NCBI GenBank assembly: GCA_020631735.1
Contig: CM036168.1
Coordinates: 99,428,932-99,492,931 of the forward strand
Length of the DNA stretch: 64,000 nucleotides
Origin: Saccharum officinarum
Taxonomy: Eukaryota > Streptophyta > Magnoliopsida > Poales > Poaceae
Direction: 5' to 3'
The stretch's first letter is position 1. Each line of letters starts with the position of its first letter. Under the pieces are notes generated by a model that saw only the letters and a program-made list of their open reading frames with translations, did not search any database and was not told where the DNA came from. The position numbers were made by a program, and so were the translations under genes. Positions 33,225 to 47,988 of this stretch are shown piece after piece.

Positions 33225-34797
33225 CTAGAAGGTACCCCGTGCTTCGCACAGGGCAGCAAGTCGGAACTACAACACATCTTATGATCATACATGGAACCAA
33301 AATATGAGTATAATTAGTTAGAGACGGGCTGTCATTTAAGCCCTTTGTAGGATAATATTAGCATAGTGTAGGGATTGCAAAGTATCAGGTAATTCATGGT
33401 CAAAAAGTTGTAGCAGCGGTAGGCCATGTATTATTCTATGTCCATTTACTACTGTTTCTCGGTGTACATGGTGGTACAAATGTGAGTTTTGTACATAGTG
33501 GTACTATTGTAGTCATAGCAAATTGGTACCTTGTAAGCAGGGAGCTGTTTAGACACAACAGAGAGCATGTGTAATTGTTACATGAGGATAGAAGGCACCA
33601 TGGAGTGAACCTAAGACAATAAGACTTGAATTAGAGAATATCAAATAAGAGGTGCTTGATGGTAAAGGAAAACGAACAGGAGTGAGCAGTGCCCAAAATT
33701 TCCTAACAAACAAATAAATAAACTGATTATTAAGACCAGATAACCAATTGTAGGGAACCACCTGTTTATGTGCAACAGCATGAGCAATGGCTATAAAGAG
33801 TCGTCATTGTGAAAGATGTAATTCATTACAGACAATGCTCTAAAGGCATATACTACTATGGTTATGTATCAACAGCTTCAGCGTCAATACAGAGGAATGG
33901 ATTTTGCGTAAAATTATTGATCAGAGCTGAAACAGCAATCCCCGTATAGGCAAGAACAGGTAACCATCTACATTGTGCGTACAACGTTGCATAGGTACAT
34001 CGCTAATGTGGAAAGGATTAGGCACAAAATTAAGCACATAGAGATTTGCAAGCAGATTACGCAGGTCAAAGATGCATGCATAATGATTATGAAACATGTG
34101 GTAAGCAGAAACTGGAAAATATTATGTGATCAGTACCAGCAGTCCTTACCCAAAGACGTTGCCTTGCTTGATAATGTCAATTTTGTGGTCCTTTCATGTC
34201 GAAAATGGTCAAGGTCGGTGACATTACCAAACTGCATGTGCATAGGACATTTTTTGTTGAGAGAGCATGGACCCAAGGACTAAGGTAAGACATAAGTGAT
34301 TAAATGTAGTTAAATAGAAAACATGCATTGTTTTGTAAAGAGTAAGGGTTGTAGCAATATAAACAAGGGGATTGCTTGTTTTCATACAAAAAATAATATA
34401 TTCAATAAGCAGGCACCTGCTCCCTTTACCTCAAGCTCTCGTTGCACCCTTTTCCTCTTTAATAGAGGCAGCTTCTTCAGGAGTTGAATTGGCAAAAGCA
34501 ACACTTTGTTCATGTTTGACTTCTCGCACGGCTGCAAAGGCATGAAGAAGGTAAGGCACGAAAGTTATACTTTATTCAGACAATAAGGACCCTGACGTAT
34601 TGATTGATAGATAGATTTTTCTTAATAGAATATGAATGTGTTTCTTTAAAAAGGCGTAGCACTGCATAATCAGTCATCTCGCCGAATTGGACATGCTGTT
34701 TTAAGGATACGACAATAAACAAATAGGGAAAAATCTAGGAGATAAGGCCAGCCTCAAAAATAAGCGTAATGACATCATTTGATCTTTTGTAGCTAGG
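33225..34797 (-). mobile_element. Second Helitron, 3' end defined, 5' end not found
   Basis: On the plus strand A|CTAG at 33224-33228 is followed after six bases by CCCCGTGC-TTC-GCACAGGG (33235-33253), a 7-of-8-bp hairpin. On the minus strand this is the hairpin and CTAG end of a Helitron, with the same TTC loop as the Helitron at 13659. The interior has an exon-like piece (about 34435-34535: KHEQSVAFANSTPEEAASIK) of unknown origin. The element continues past the solo LTR to the N gap. A TC 5' end could not be placed. Confidence 0.6.
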
Positions 34798-36754
34798 TGA
34801 AAGGTCTTGATGGCTAGAGGGGGGTGAATAGCCTTTTAAAATTTTTTATAAAGACAAGCTAAACAAGTTTATCAATATAACAAGTAGCGAGATGCGAGAT
34901 TTGCTTAGCCTACGGGGTGTTTGCAAGCCACCTATCCAAAACACAATTCTAGTAGTTGCACTCAACCGCACAAGTCAAACGAGAAGGTAACTACAACTAC
35001 AACCAGCAGGCTACACGAGCTACTCTAGCAAAGCTAACTAGCTAGCAAAGATAACTAAGAAAGTAATGCGGAGTTGAGTTAGGAGAGTTTCACCGAGGGG
35101 CGAAGTATTGAGCCAACAATATGATCAACAATGAATACCAAGATAACCGAACACCGGGATCAATCAATCACAATATGAAAGTGATGACACGAAGATTTAT
35201 CTCGAGGTTAACGTGCTTGCCGGCACGCTAGTCCCCGTTGTGTCCCTCTTCACCACGTGATTCGGTGGCTAATCGGTCTCACACCGAGCCTATCAAAAGG
35301 CGCCACAAGAACCTATCAAATGGCAAAAGGTTGCAATGACACGAGCAATTCACTAACGTTGCCTTTGGCGCTTCGCCGAGGTAGGCACAAACCCCTCACA
35401 ATCACCGGAGGTGGCCAAGAACAATCACCAACTCTTGCCAACGCCTCCAAACTGCTCCAAGCCGTCTAGGTGGCGGCAACCACCAAGAGAAACAAGAATC
35501 CCGTAGTAAATCAACCACCAAGTGCCAACCAGATGTAATCTCACAATGCAAATGCACTTGGATCACTCAATCTCACTTCGAATATGCAAAGAAGTAAGAG
35601 AGATGAGTGGGAGGGGAGTTGCTTAGCTCAAAGTGCTCACAAGTATGTCAAATGTTCGAGAGAGAGAGCCTTGAGCCGGCCAACGAGTATTTATAGACGT
35701 ACCCCTTCGAATAGAGCCGTTAGAAACTTAAACAGCTAAAATCGCGCTGACCGGACGCGCTGGTCCAACTGACCGGACGCGCCGGTCACCCAACGGCTAA
35801 CTCATGAAGCACTGACCGGACGCGCTGGTCCAAACGACCGGACGCGCTAGTCCAAACGACCGGACGCGTTGGTCGCATAATGGCTAAGTCGCGAAGCACT
35901 GACCGGACGCGCTTGACGCGCTGACCGGACGCGCTGGTCCCGTGAATGACCGGACGCGCTGGTCAGCCTGAGCAGCGCTCAACAACACAATGACCGGACG
36001 TGCCGGAGAAATGACCGGACGCCACAGTGCCAGCGTCCGGTTAGAGTCCAGTAAGCTCCCTGAACGACCGGACGCGTCCGGTCGATAGTTACCGGACGCG
36101 CTGCGCGTTCGATCATCAAACTGAAACACGCGCAGACGCTGAACGTTGACCGGACGCGTCCGGTCCAGCGTCCGGTCACCTCTGTGACCTCCGTTCGCCT
36201 CCAATTCTTTTCCGACTTCCGGCGTAGTGGAAAATAGCCGTTTCAACTCATCGAAAACTCCTGAATCCCGCCTCGCAAGCTCGGCGGGAGGGAGAGAGGA
36301 TCCCAAACCCTCTCTACCGCTCAAACTCCACCGCCTTTGCAAATGTGCTAAACACCACCAAGTAATCTCGTCATGTGTGAGTGTGTTAGCATTTTCACAA
36401 TCATTTTTCGAGACGATATTAGTTCTATCCAAATGCATATGATCATGAAATGCACACCTAGAGGCACTTAGGAGTTCAATAGCCGCGTCATTCCCCTCTT
36501 TATAGTACGGCTATCTATCCTATAATGTAACCACACCCACTAGGTGTTTTGGTTACTAAAACACAACCCTTAAGCATATACCTTTGCCTTGATCATGTAG
36601 GGTTGCGTCCAAATCCAAGTGTGACCATCATGATCACCATGTCCATCTTGCCACCAACCTTGAAATGTACTAATCCTCATATGCTACAATAACTTAGGCA
36701 TAGGATTAGTACTTAGGCATTGTCACTAATTACCACACAAACATAGGACTTTCA
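34798..36754 (+). mobile_element. Solo LTR, 1957 bp (family member 2)
   Basis: It starts TGAAAGGTCTTG, ends AGGACTTTCA and is flanked by the exact 5-bp duplication CTAGG (34793-34797 and 36755-36759). It matches LTR 1 in order: 'ggggtgaatagcc' near the start, 'gagtatttata' before the array, the GACCGGACGCG array, then a 'ggcgggagggagagagga' block. Divergence from LTR 1 is substantial, so these are separate older insertions. Confidence 0.82.
35745..36175. repeat. Array of GACCGGACGCG palindromic motifs in LTR 2
   Basis: About thirteen motif copies occur with the same consensus as in LTR 1, but their number, spacing and variants differ (GCTGGTCC is common here). The array has therefore evolved separately in the two LTRs. 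Confidence 0.85.
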
Positions 36755-36852
36755 CTAGGTACAATGGCAGGCACTGAGATAGCATCATTTGCAAGCAGTT
36801 CATGTTGCCGGCACATAAATGAAAACAATGGAATTGCAATAGATGTAGGCAG
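36755..36852 (-). other. Sequence between LTR 2 and the gap; possible captured exon
   Basis: The minus strand is open across this stretch (PTSIAIPLFSFMCRQHELL...). With the LTR removed it stays open for about 17 more codons left of 34798 before a stop. This may be a gene fragment carried by the second Helitron. The donor is not recognised. Confidence 0.3.
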
Positions 36853-36952
36853 NNNNNNNNNNNNNNNNNNNNNNNNNNNNNNNNNNNNNNNNNNNNNNNN
36901 NNNNNNNNNNNNNNNNNNNNNNNNNNNNNNNNNNNNNNNNNNNNNNNNNNNN
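36853..36952. other. Assembly gap of 100 N
   Basis: Exactly 100 undetermined bases, the conventional size for a gap of unknown length. Sequence order and distance across it come from scaffolding, not from continuous sequence. Confidence 0.99.
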
Positions 36953-37690
36953 TTGTGAAATGTAACGTATGATGTTGTATGTTGAATGATGCGATCTTGG
37001 TTGTAAGCAAGCTGGTTTGAAATCCTTCGTGGTTTCGATTGACTACCGGGATTATATGGGCTCAAGTTCGAAAATTTGAGCGCTTCGGTGCTTGTTTTTG
37101 TACTTGTGCTCTTATATATTTGGTCGGTTCTGTTACAACATCTACTTGCTCCTTGGACGAAAATAGAGACTCGTCGACGCAGAGCTCGATGCCGACGTGG
37201 AGTTCGATGCTACGGAGTGATGCGGAGGTCGGCAGCGGCAGGGCGATGGAGCGCGACTGCAACGGGAGCATGAGTACGGACGGGGCGGCGTGGAGGAGGG
37301 CAAGATCGACCCGCGAGTAGGGGCGTGCGGCGCGAGTGGGGAGGGCGGGATCCATCCCGCGTGTAGGGGCACGCAAGCGCGCAGACGCCGCAGAACGAGT
37401 GAGCAATGCGGACAGGGCGGTACGGGCAGGGTTTGTTCTACGAGTGGACGACTTGGGCAAGGTTCGTCCGGCCGGACGGACGACTGAACAGAGCATTACC
37501 GAAAAAGAATCGGTCCATCAACGATTGCTAAATTCTTGATGTCTTAAAAGTCATACGGATTTGACGGTTTTAACAGTCTTCATTCAGAATTACAGATGTG
37601 CTCGTGTAGATAAACAAAACTATACATTCAACCGAAACACTACCAAGCTACTAGCAACCAAAGAACTTGAGAGTTCAGTTCACCACGGCC
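36953..37690. other. Unassigned sequence right of the gap
   Basis: 36953-37140 looks like the end of an LTR ('gactaccgggattatatggg' and 'cttcggtgcttgtttttgta' blocks), but no matching partner is seen. 37150-37500 is GC-rich and open in several frames without a recognisable domain. Confidence 0.35.
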
Positions 37691-37698
37691 TTCGCCTT

Positions 37699-38611
37699 TC
37701 ACTGATTAAAGCTACTGTGCCTCCACCCTCCAATTGCTCCTCCATCTTCCTGAACCTGAAATCCGGCGTCGGCAGACATCCGATTAACTCCAAGCCTCCA
37801 ATACGCTGGCAATGCAAGTGGCATCCATGAGCATGACGCTTGGAAACAAATACCGTACCTGGGTGGCGGTGAAGGTGATGCCGACCTTGATCTCGCCTGG
37901 TACGTCTTGTCGGCGAGCACCACGTTGTGCTTGGCCGCGTTGAGGTGGTACGTGCCGCGCTCCGCGCCCAGGCTGACGATGTCCGTCACGTCGATCCTGC
38001 AAGCAATAGCGCGGAGGGAGAAGGAGAGAAATCCCAGCGGTCAGTTCAGTCGTTTACTCGACCGCGGGTGCGGTTGCAGTTGCATGTCAACTGGTCCTCT
38101 CATGACTCATTCGGGTAGGCAGGCAGTAGGCACTCACGTCGCCTCGCCGAGGAAGTCGTCGCTGGAGAAGTTGTCGTGGTCCATGATGCGGAGGATGAGC
38201 TTGTGCTGCGCGTTGGCCGCGGCGGAGTTGATCTGGAACTTGAACACCTCGTTCCAGCACGGGTTCCTCCCTTGGTCTGCCGGGAATAATCGGGATATAC
38301 ACGCACAAAGGTCAGGGTTCCTCCTTGGTCTGCCGGGGAATAATCGGAACCCTGATAGGATCGGAATACAAGAAGACAAGAGGTGCGCTAGCACTGACCT
38401 CGGGCGACGCTGCTCTTGCGCTCCTGGCTCCGGTACTGCACGATCACGTAGGGGTCCAGCTTCCCTGCAGGACACGACTCTATGGATGAAACAACAAGAA
38501 CACACGCCAGTGAACGCAATTCACGCGCACGCAACTACACGCACCTAAGAAATCGTTGCCGGAGAGGCCCTTGGCGTCGACGAGGTGCACTTCCAGGACG
38601 CCCTTCCCCAT
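37699..38611 (-). CDS. C2-domain protein, ERG3 type, with a 1-base frameshift in exon 4
   Basis: Exons are 38611-38545, 38464-38399, 38276-38138, 37996-37859 and 37755-37699, all GT-AG. The protein would be 155 aa: one C2 domain with the five Ca2+-binding aspartates D20, D26, D77, D79 and D85, like the rice elicitor-responsive protein ERG3 and small phloem C2 proteins that bind membranes in response to Ca2+. In exon 4 a base is missing after codon 124 (about 37896; CC where CCC is expected), shifting the frame before a [17 protein letters not shown] strand. Intron 4 is 103 nt, so retaining it restores the frame for exon 5 ([11 protein letters not shown]...). A duplicated exon 3 acceptor lies in intron 2. 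The shift may be a base-call error or a real allele. Confidence 0.85.
38262..38351. repeat. Tandem duplication of the exon 3 acceptor region in the C2 gene
   Basis: 'gggttcctcccttggtctgc' at the start of exon 3 (minus strand) recurs as 'gggttcctccttggtctgcc' near 38317, each followed by a CGGG..AATAATCGG block. Intron 2 therefore carries a second, nearly identical acceptor site. Confidence 0.75.
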
Positions 38612-38747
38612 GTTCGTCCGTTCCCCTCCTTCCTTCTCCCGGCGCGTTCCGGCGTTGGATTGGAGCTGCTCTCCTCCTCTCTCCTCTACGGCTGTAACTA
38701 ACAAGGCTAAGATGCCTGACCAGGCGCGGGCCGGGCGCGGGCGCGCG

Positions 38748-38754
38748 TATTTAT
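38748..38754 (-). promoter_or_regulatory. Candidate TATA box of the C2 gene
   Basis: ATAAATA on the minus strand lies about 140 bp upstream of the ATG, in a GC-rich promoter. Distance and context are typical. Confidence 0.5.
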
Positions 38755-38859
38755 CGAGGCTGCCTTGGCTGGCTCTGTCCAAGTCAAAGCTCTGAAGCGG
38801 TCGCAAGACTCGCCATCGCCGAATTAAAAGCAGAGAGAATGCACGCCTTCAACCGCATC

Positions 38860-39589
38860 ATCAACCTTGTCATCCCACGCAAGATGCGCGCCTTCCGTTT
38901 GTTCTGCTACTTGGCGCTTGGCTCGTCTGCACGAGCAAATTGCCGTGCGTCGTCGTCTTCGTGGAAACGACGGCCCCAACTACCGGCTGCCTCGTTGTAC
39001 ATTGACCCGCGGCGAATACATACAGCGCGCCTGTGGGTCCGTCGTCCCATGTGATTCCAGTTCCAGATTCATACGGCGAATACTCCAGAATTCTACCGAA
39101 GTGTCTTAAATTTGATCACATTTTAGTCCAAAAAATTGATCACATTTATTTAGGAAAATATTAATATATAGTACTACTGGTTTTTTTATTAAATATATTT
39201 TATCAGTATACCTATTCTTGTCAAAAAAAATAATTTTTACAGTTTAAATTAAATTTTAGATAATTTTATTAATAAATAAATAAAATGTAAGTTTTTCAGG
39301 AACAGCGACTCGATTTGTCGTCACGAGTCAAGAGTCGGGACGCAGGACGATCCGTATGTAGTACGCACGCCGCACGCGCAACCTCTATGGCGGATTAACG
39401 ACGAAACTGCCTGCCGTGGTCACTAGCTAGCTGCGTGCTGATTTTTATCACGGCTTGTTATGTATTAATAGTAATGTATATTTATATCTGATATCATCAT
39501 TAGAGTAGCGAGATGCAGAACTAATAAGCCGACAAATGTTTGACAACCATCACTCACCAATCCAACTGAATCTAGCAAGGCAGTACTAG
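38860..39589. other. Intergenic, no gene recognised
   Basis: A GC-rich start, then AT-rich DNA with a 'gatcacattttagtcc' / 'gatcacatttatttagg' pair. No coding frame was supported. Confidence 0.45.
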
Positions 39590-40525
39590 TGCCCGGGCGT
39601 GCGTCCGGACACCCAGGACTGCTGCACGCCCACGTCGCATCCCACGCCTGCAGCCGCGCAACGCTTCGTACTCTGCTTCTCACACGCATGCATAGCGCCC
39701 AAGCAGCTACAACGTACAGCTATGGCAGGTGAGTCACATTGCAACATGTAAAACATCCGATTTATTTTTGAAACATTAAAATAAAACTTTTGCAACGTGC
39801 GTTTTAAAAAAGATGAAACACTTAAAACATACGTCTGAAACACTTGCAAAACACACTAAAAACACTTAAAAATCCATTGCAACACATATGTAACATCCTA
39901 ACAAAAACACTTGCAAACATATGTGTGAAACATACGCAACATCTAAATAAAAACACTTACAACATATATTTGAAAAACAGATGAAACATTTAAAATAGAC
40001 TCTTGCAAAGCCATTGCAACATGTGCAATATCTCGATTTACTTTTGCAACATATCTCTGAAACATCTGAATAATTAAAACATACGTTTGTAACGTAGGGG
40101 GAGAGAACGAGGACCGGAATCGAGAGCCGGCGGCATGCGAGCACCACTAGCACCGGTCGCGCTCGTGAGTGCCCCTTGGCTCGGTTGGAGATGACTTAAG
40201 GCGTCCCGGCACCTGTGCCTAGCCGCCATCGGTAGGGGTAGCGGCCGCGGTCCGCGGCGACGACGCATCCTGATAGCGCCAGGTTGGGGAAGAGGTCGGG
40301 GAGGCACTGCGCGAACTGAGTGAGGAGACGGCATGGTCCACTTGGGTGGAGGAAGGAAGCAATGGTGGCAGCACGGGGCTCTGCTACTGCCAGCAGACAC
40401 GAGAGAGGGAGACTCGGAGATGAGGAGGGCGAGACCGAGAGGAGAAATAGAGAGACGGGCGAGGTGGAGTGGAAGCTGCATCCGAACCGACGCGAGCGGA
40501 CGGATGCCCGTGACCGTATTTCCGA
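39590..40525. mobile_element. Repeat with internal 'aaacatttgcaacat' motifs, possible MULE-type element
   Basis: The ends look inverted ('cgggcgtgcgtccggac' near 39596, and 'gagcggacggatgcccg' near 40493). The interior has many degenerate copies of 'aaacacttgcaacatatgtg' and 'tgaaacat' (39740-40090), then a GC-rich segment. I could not find a convincing 9-bp target duplication, so the class is tentative. Confidence 0.4.
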
Positions 40526-40529
40526 ACTA

Positions 40530-42170
40530 GCAAGGGCAAGGTGACACGTGCAAATTGCAAGACTTATATGTGCTTCGTTTTTTTATGCAACTCCTAAAGA
40601 TTTTGAGAATCTCTATATAGTGATTTAATCATGGCATGTGTTGGTAACAGAGAAATAGTATATCATCTCTCGAACTATATCTCTCCATCTTGGCATGCAT
40701 CTTTGATTCTTTTCTCTCTCCTGTGCAACGGGGAGGTTTTACCAACTTCTCTGAACCTAGACACCTAACTAGCCTAGTGGGTCATCTTGTTGCTCATCGT
40801 GGTCTAACGCCAATCTTAATAGAGGTTTCATTTTACGTGAGTTTCATAAACACTAAATAAGGCGACATGTTATAATATACATGAAGAGAGATAATAAAAG
40901 TTTGATGGGATAAAAATTTGTTTACACTGTTTCCAACACATGAAAGTCTTAAAAAATATAACATAAAAATTGGCGAAGCCTTTGTTTAGTTCCTTTCTCT
41001 GAAGTTGAGTCTCTATCCCATCGAATATTTGGACACATGCATAGAGTATGAAATATAGACTAAAAATAACTAATTGCACAGATTACATTTAATTTGCGAG
41101 ACGAATCTTTTAAGCTTAATTAGTCCATGATCTGACAACGTGGTGCTACAGTAAATATACAGTAGCATATACTAATGACGGATTAATTAGGCTTAATAAA
41201 TTCGTCTCACGGAGGACTTCTGTCATTTGTTTTATTATAACTATTCGAACACTCTCATGTGACACCCGATATAACAGTCAACATGACATTCCAAAACTTT
41301 ACGCCCTGGATTTAAACAAGCCCAAGACAATAGGACCAACACACATGGCTAATCAAGTAGTGCTCTATCTATAGTCTACGGTCAAACTTTTTAGATTTAG
41401 CTAAACTTCTCAAGAGTCTTAACATCTATGTCACTAAATTAGTTTTGTTAAACTTACCATGATTATACTTTTACATGGTATACTTCTTTTGTGCTAAAAA
41501 TGTTGCTACACTTTTTCTCATAAATTTGAACAAACTTAGGACAAACCATAAATTTGGACAAAGTTAAAACAAACATAAAACACAACATAGAAAAAGTTAG
41601 AAGGCTGCATATTCGAACAAATGTACTTCATGCCCTTTATTTCTAGCTATTGCAACCATATGGAACCTCCACGCACCAATCGCTTAGGCAAGCAACAAAA
41701 AATAGGGTGATGGGGCAAACAAGACACTTTGGTTTGAAGAATAAAGTAGTCCATTATCTCTCTCATCAACTTTTTTTTATTTGGTTTGCAATAAGGAATT
41801 AATTGAATGAGTTGATGCATCATCATCTCGCTCCTCACAAGTTAATAATTAATAATAGTATGAGAAATGGAACCATTCCACCAAATTTGAAAAATTGACT
41901 CATGCATGATACACCACATTATTCTCAAACCAAACACCCTATAAATTCAAGCAACCATGAGAAAACAGATCTAGAATAGCAAGGTTCGATTATGCAGTTC
42001 CAAGCTGATAAGGGTGATTTTCTCTGTGCACATAGGCAGCAGATGAGCATTGCCATGATACACAAACGATGCACTGGAGTTACAATACCAAAACAAGATG
42101 GTAAAATGGCAATAACTTTAAAAGATCAGCAGCATTCTGTACTACAAGCATCCGGGTGCATTCAAAGTCG
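40530..42170. other. AT-rich region downstream of TPI, with a MITE-type inverted repeat
   Basis: No gene was recognised. At 41098-41126 and 41180-41208, 29-bp arms (gagacgaat...ttaattagtcc and its complement) form an inverted repeat with about 50 bp between, the core block of a common grass MITE. Outer ends are not clear. Confidence 0.5.
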
Positions 42171-42175
42171 GAACA

Positions 42176-45746
<3,571 letters not shown>

Positions 45747-46446
45747 GGGTCGTCCTGCGCGTGCGCGAGAGGCGTGGCAGCCGCGATGGAGACACTGGAG
45801 TTTGGTTGGTGACTTGATGCGTTCGTGATCGTGAGTAAGACGAACCGACTCGAATCTGAGCGTACGCTACCTGTCCAATCTGGGAGTCGAACAGGTGGCG
45901 GCGGCGCTGGCCTTCTTGCAGATCGCCAACTCAAAATGAGGAATCTGCACGTGCAAGTGGAGCACCGTAGCATTTTTGTTTTATAGAGGAGAGAATTGTG
46001 ACTAACGTTAGAGGATAATATAGAGGATCAAAATGAGATCTTAAGTGGCCTTCTAGTTGTATAGATCGCCGAAGTCCGAACAGTGCATTTTGCTTTTAGA
46101 CAAATTGTCCTTTTTTAGACAAAATGTTTATTCGTAAAGTACTGTAATTACCAATTTCCCTTGCAGCGGAAGAAAGAAACTTTGGATATGCCTGCGGGCG
46201 CCTATGGCCTATGGGCTATGGGCCTATGGCAGGGCGGAAGCAGCGGAGCCAACCGGTTTGGAGCACACGCCGCCGGGTTTCGGCTCGAACCGCGGGCAAG
46301 CGGCACCTCCGAGCCGCGGGCCCAGTGACCAAGCGGCAACCCTTGTTTTCCCGTTTTTCCAATGAAAAGAAACGGATTTTATAAAATTACTTTATGATTC
46401 ATACATATGAAATTACTATGTTCCAAAGCAGCCGATTCATGTGAAA
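45747..46446 (-). promoter_or_regulatory. Upstream region of TPI
   Basis: The 5' flank includes a CACGTG-like G-box at about 45951 (gcacgtgca). No clear TATA box was found. Beyond 46190 is GC-rich DNA with 'cctatggcctatgggctatg' repeats and no gene. Confidence 0.35.
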
Positions 46447-46477
46447 CTAGAAAACCGGGGCACAGCGTTGCCGCGCC
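46447..46477 (-). mobile_element. Third Helitron 3' end
   Basis: The plus strand reads A|CTAG (46446-46450), eight bases, then GGCACAGC-GTT-GCCGCGCC (46459-46477). On the minus strand this is an 8-bp stem with two G-T wobbles followed by CTAG|T, a Helitron 3' end. The 5' end was not located. It faces the same way as the other two Helitrons. Confidence 0.55.
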
Positions 46478-46974
46478 ATATTTTCGATGTCCAGTGTTGA
46501 TCTTGTTAGGGTGTAAGACCTTATTTTGATAAAATTGTTAGTTTTATTGTTTTATAATATATTTATTTGTAAGAATGTCCATTATATATGTTATTTTATA
46601 AGGTTTTGTTATTTACAGAGGTTATATAATTATGTTGTTTGCATACATAATGATTTCGCTGTACTAAAACTATTGATGTGAAAATGGATATATGTTATCG
46701 TCAAAACCCAGTAGATATCCGAGTTAGAGAAATTCGCTTTGTATTTGTTTTTGATAATATATGTATTCATATTAGAATTCGTATTTAAATATGGTAAATA
46801 GTGCTATCCGTATTTGATTCTGTGTGGATTCGATTGGAATACATCGCTGTGAAGTGCCAATGGAGACTTATTCACCCTGTTCGGCTGATGCTGTTTTGTT
46901 GTGAGAGAAAAACATTGTACCATGTCTGATAAGTCGGGCTGATAAGTTCAAGTGAACAGGGCGATTTTTATCAA
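46478..46974. other. AT-rich interior of the third Helitron, no gene
   Basis: No coding signal. 46873-46963 resembles small grass MITEs ('caccctgttcggctgatgct' ... 'gtgaacagggcg', inverted ends CCCTGTTC/GAACAGGG), a probable MITE of about 90 bp. Confidence 0.45.
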
Positions 46975-47445
46975 CAATTGTTGTCATATTCTCGCCAGTA
47001 TAAAACGCTTTGAATTTTAATTTTGGTTGTATAGCGAAACTTCAGGTTTTGAAATTTTGAGCAATTTTTTGTATTCAAAACTTTTTGGCATAAAGAAGTT
47101 TCAGTGTCCGAACCGCAGGTACAATGGATCCTATGTAAACATTTGTGCGGATAAATTTTAAAAGCGCTTTGAATTTGAAATTTTGCTCTATAATGAAGCT
47201 GTAGATTTTGAAATTCTGAACAACTTTTGTATTGGACACTTTTTAATTTGAAAATGTTTCGGTGTCCAAATTGTAGGTACGACAGATCGCATGTAAACAT
47301 TTATGCAAACGCATTACGAAAGCGTTTTGAATTTTAAAAAAAAGCTTTATAATGAAGTTATAGTTTTTGAAATTTTTTTATCAAATTTCATATTGGATAA
47401 TTTTTTATTTGAACGCGTTTTGGTGCTCAAATTGTACATATAATG
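46975..47445. repeat. Tandem repeat, about 158-bp unit, three units (copy 2)
   Basis: Units begin at about 46975 (diverged), 47127 and 47285. The last two correspond to 1-320 with almost no differences. Confidence 0.7.
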
Positions 47446-47857
47446 TTTGCTCGTGTAAAAGAAACGCATAGAACGGGTTGTGGTTTGATTTAAATTTAAA
47501 TCCGAGGGGTTTTTTTTTCTAAAAAAAGACTGAGAGAGGACCAGGACGGCGGGTTAATTTTATGTAAACATTAGGGTTCCTTTGCAAATCTTCCTAAAAC
47601 CTAGAGATTGGACTGCGGGTTGATTTAGAAAAATTTCAAGGGCTCTTTTGCTAAAAAATCTAAGAGAGAAGGCCGGATTACGGGTTGATTTCGTAAAATA
47701 GCAAGAACTTTTTTTGCAAAATGATCGAGGCTCGCCCAATCCGGGCGTCCGCGCGCCCGATCCGACGGACGGGAATGGCCGGCGACGTGGCCACTCTCGT
47801 TGGCCAGAGCTTGCCCGCAGCTTTCGTTATTAGAAGATTCGCTAAAAATTCTAAGAG

Positions 47858-47988
47858 AGGCCCGGTTCATCCAGCTTATAATCCGTACTTTTCAGCTTGT
47901 TTTTTCAGCCGAAACAGTGTTTTTGTCTCACAACAAATCAGCCAACAGTGTTTTTCAGCCGGCTTATCAGCACAGCCGAACGGGGCCT
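47858..47988. mobile_element. Small MITE in composite repeat (copy 2 of 729-859)
   Basis: Same ends (AGGCCCGGTTC ... GAACGGGGCCT) and the same 'gag' flanks as the first copy. Confidence 0.55.

Noticed and set aside
35884..36438. 184-residue open frame on the minus strand in LTR 2
   Set aside because: It is made of the GACCGGACGCG array and flanking LTR sequence. The palindromes keep several frames open on both strands, and LTR 1 does not preserve the frame.
29529..36754. The two LTR-like sequences as 5' and 3' LTRs of one retrotransposon
   Set aside because: They have different target duplications (CCATT and CTAGG), are clearly diverged, and the DNA between them is Harbinger and Helitron sequence without gag-pol.
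37062..37496. 144-residue minus-strand open frame right of the gap
   Set aside because: GC-rich, with overlapping open frames on both strands and no recognisable domain or splice context.
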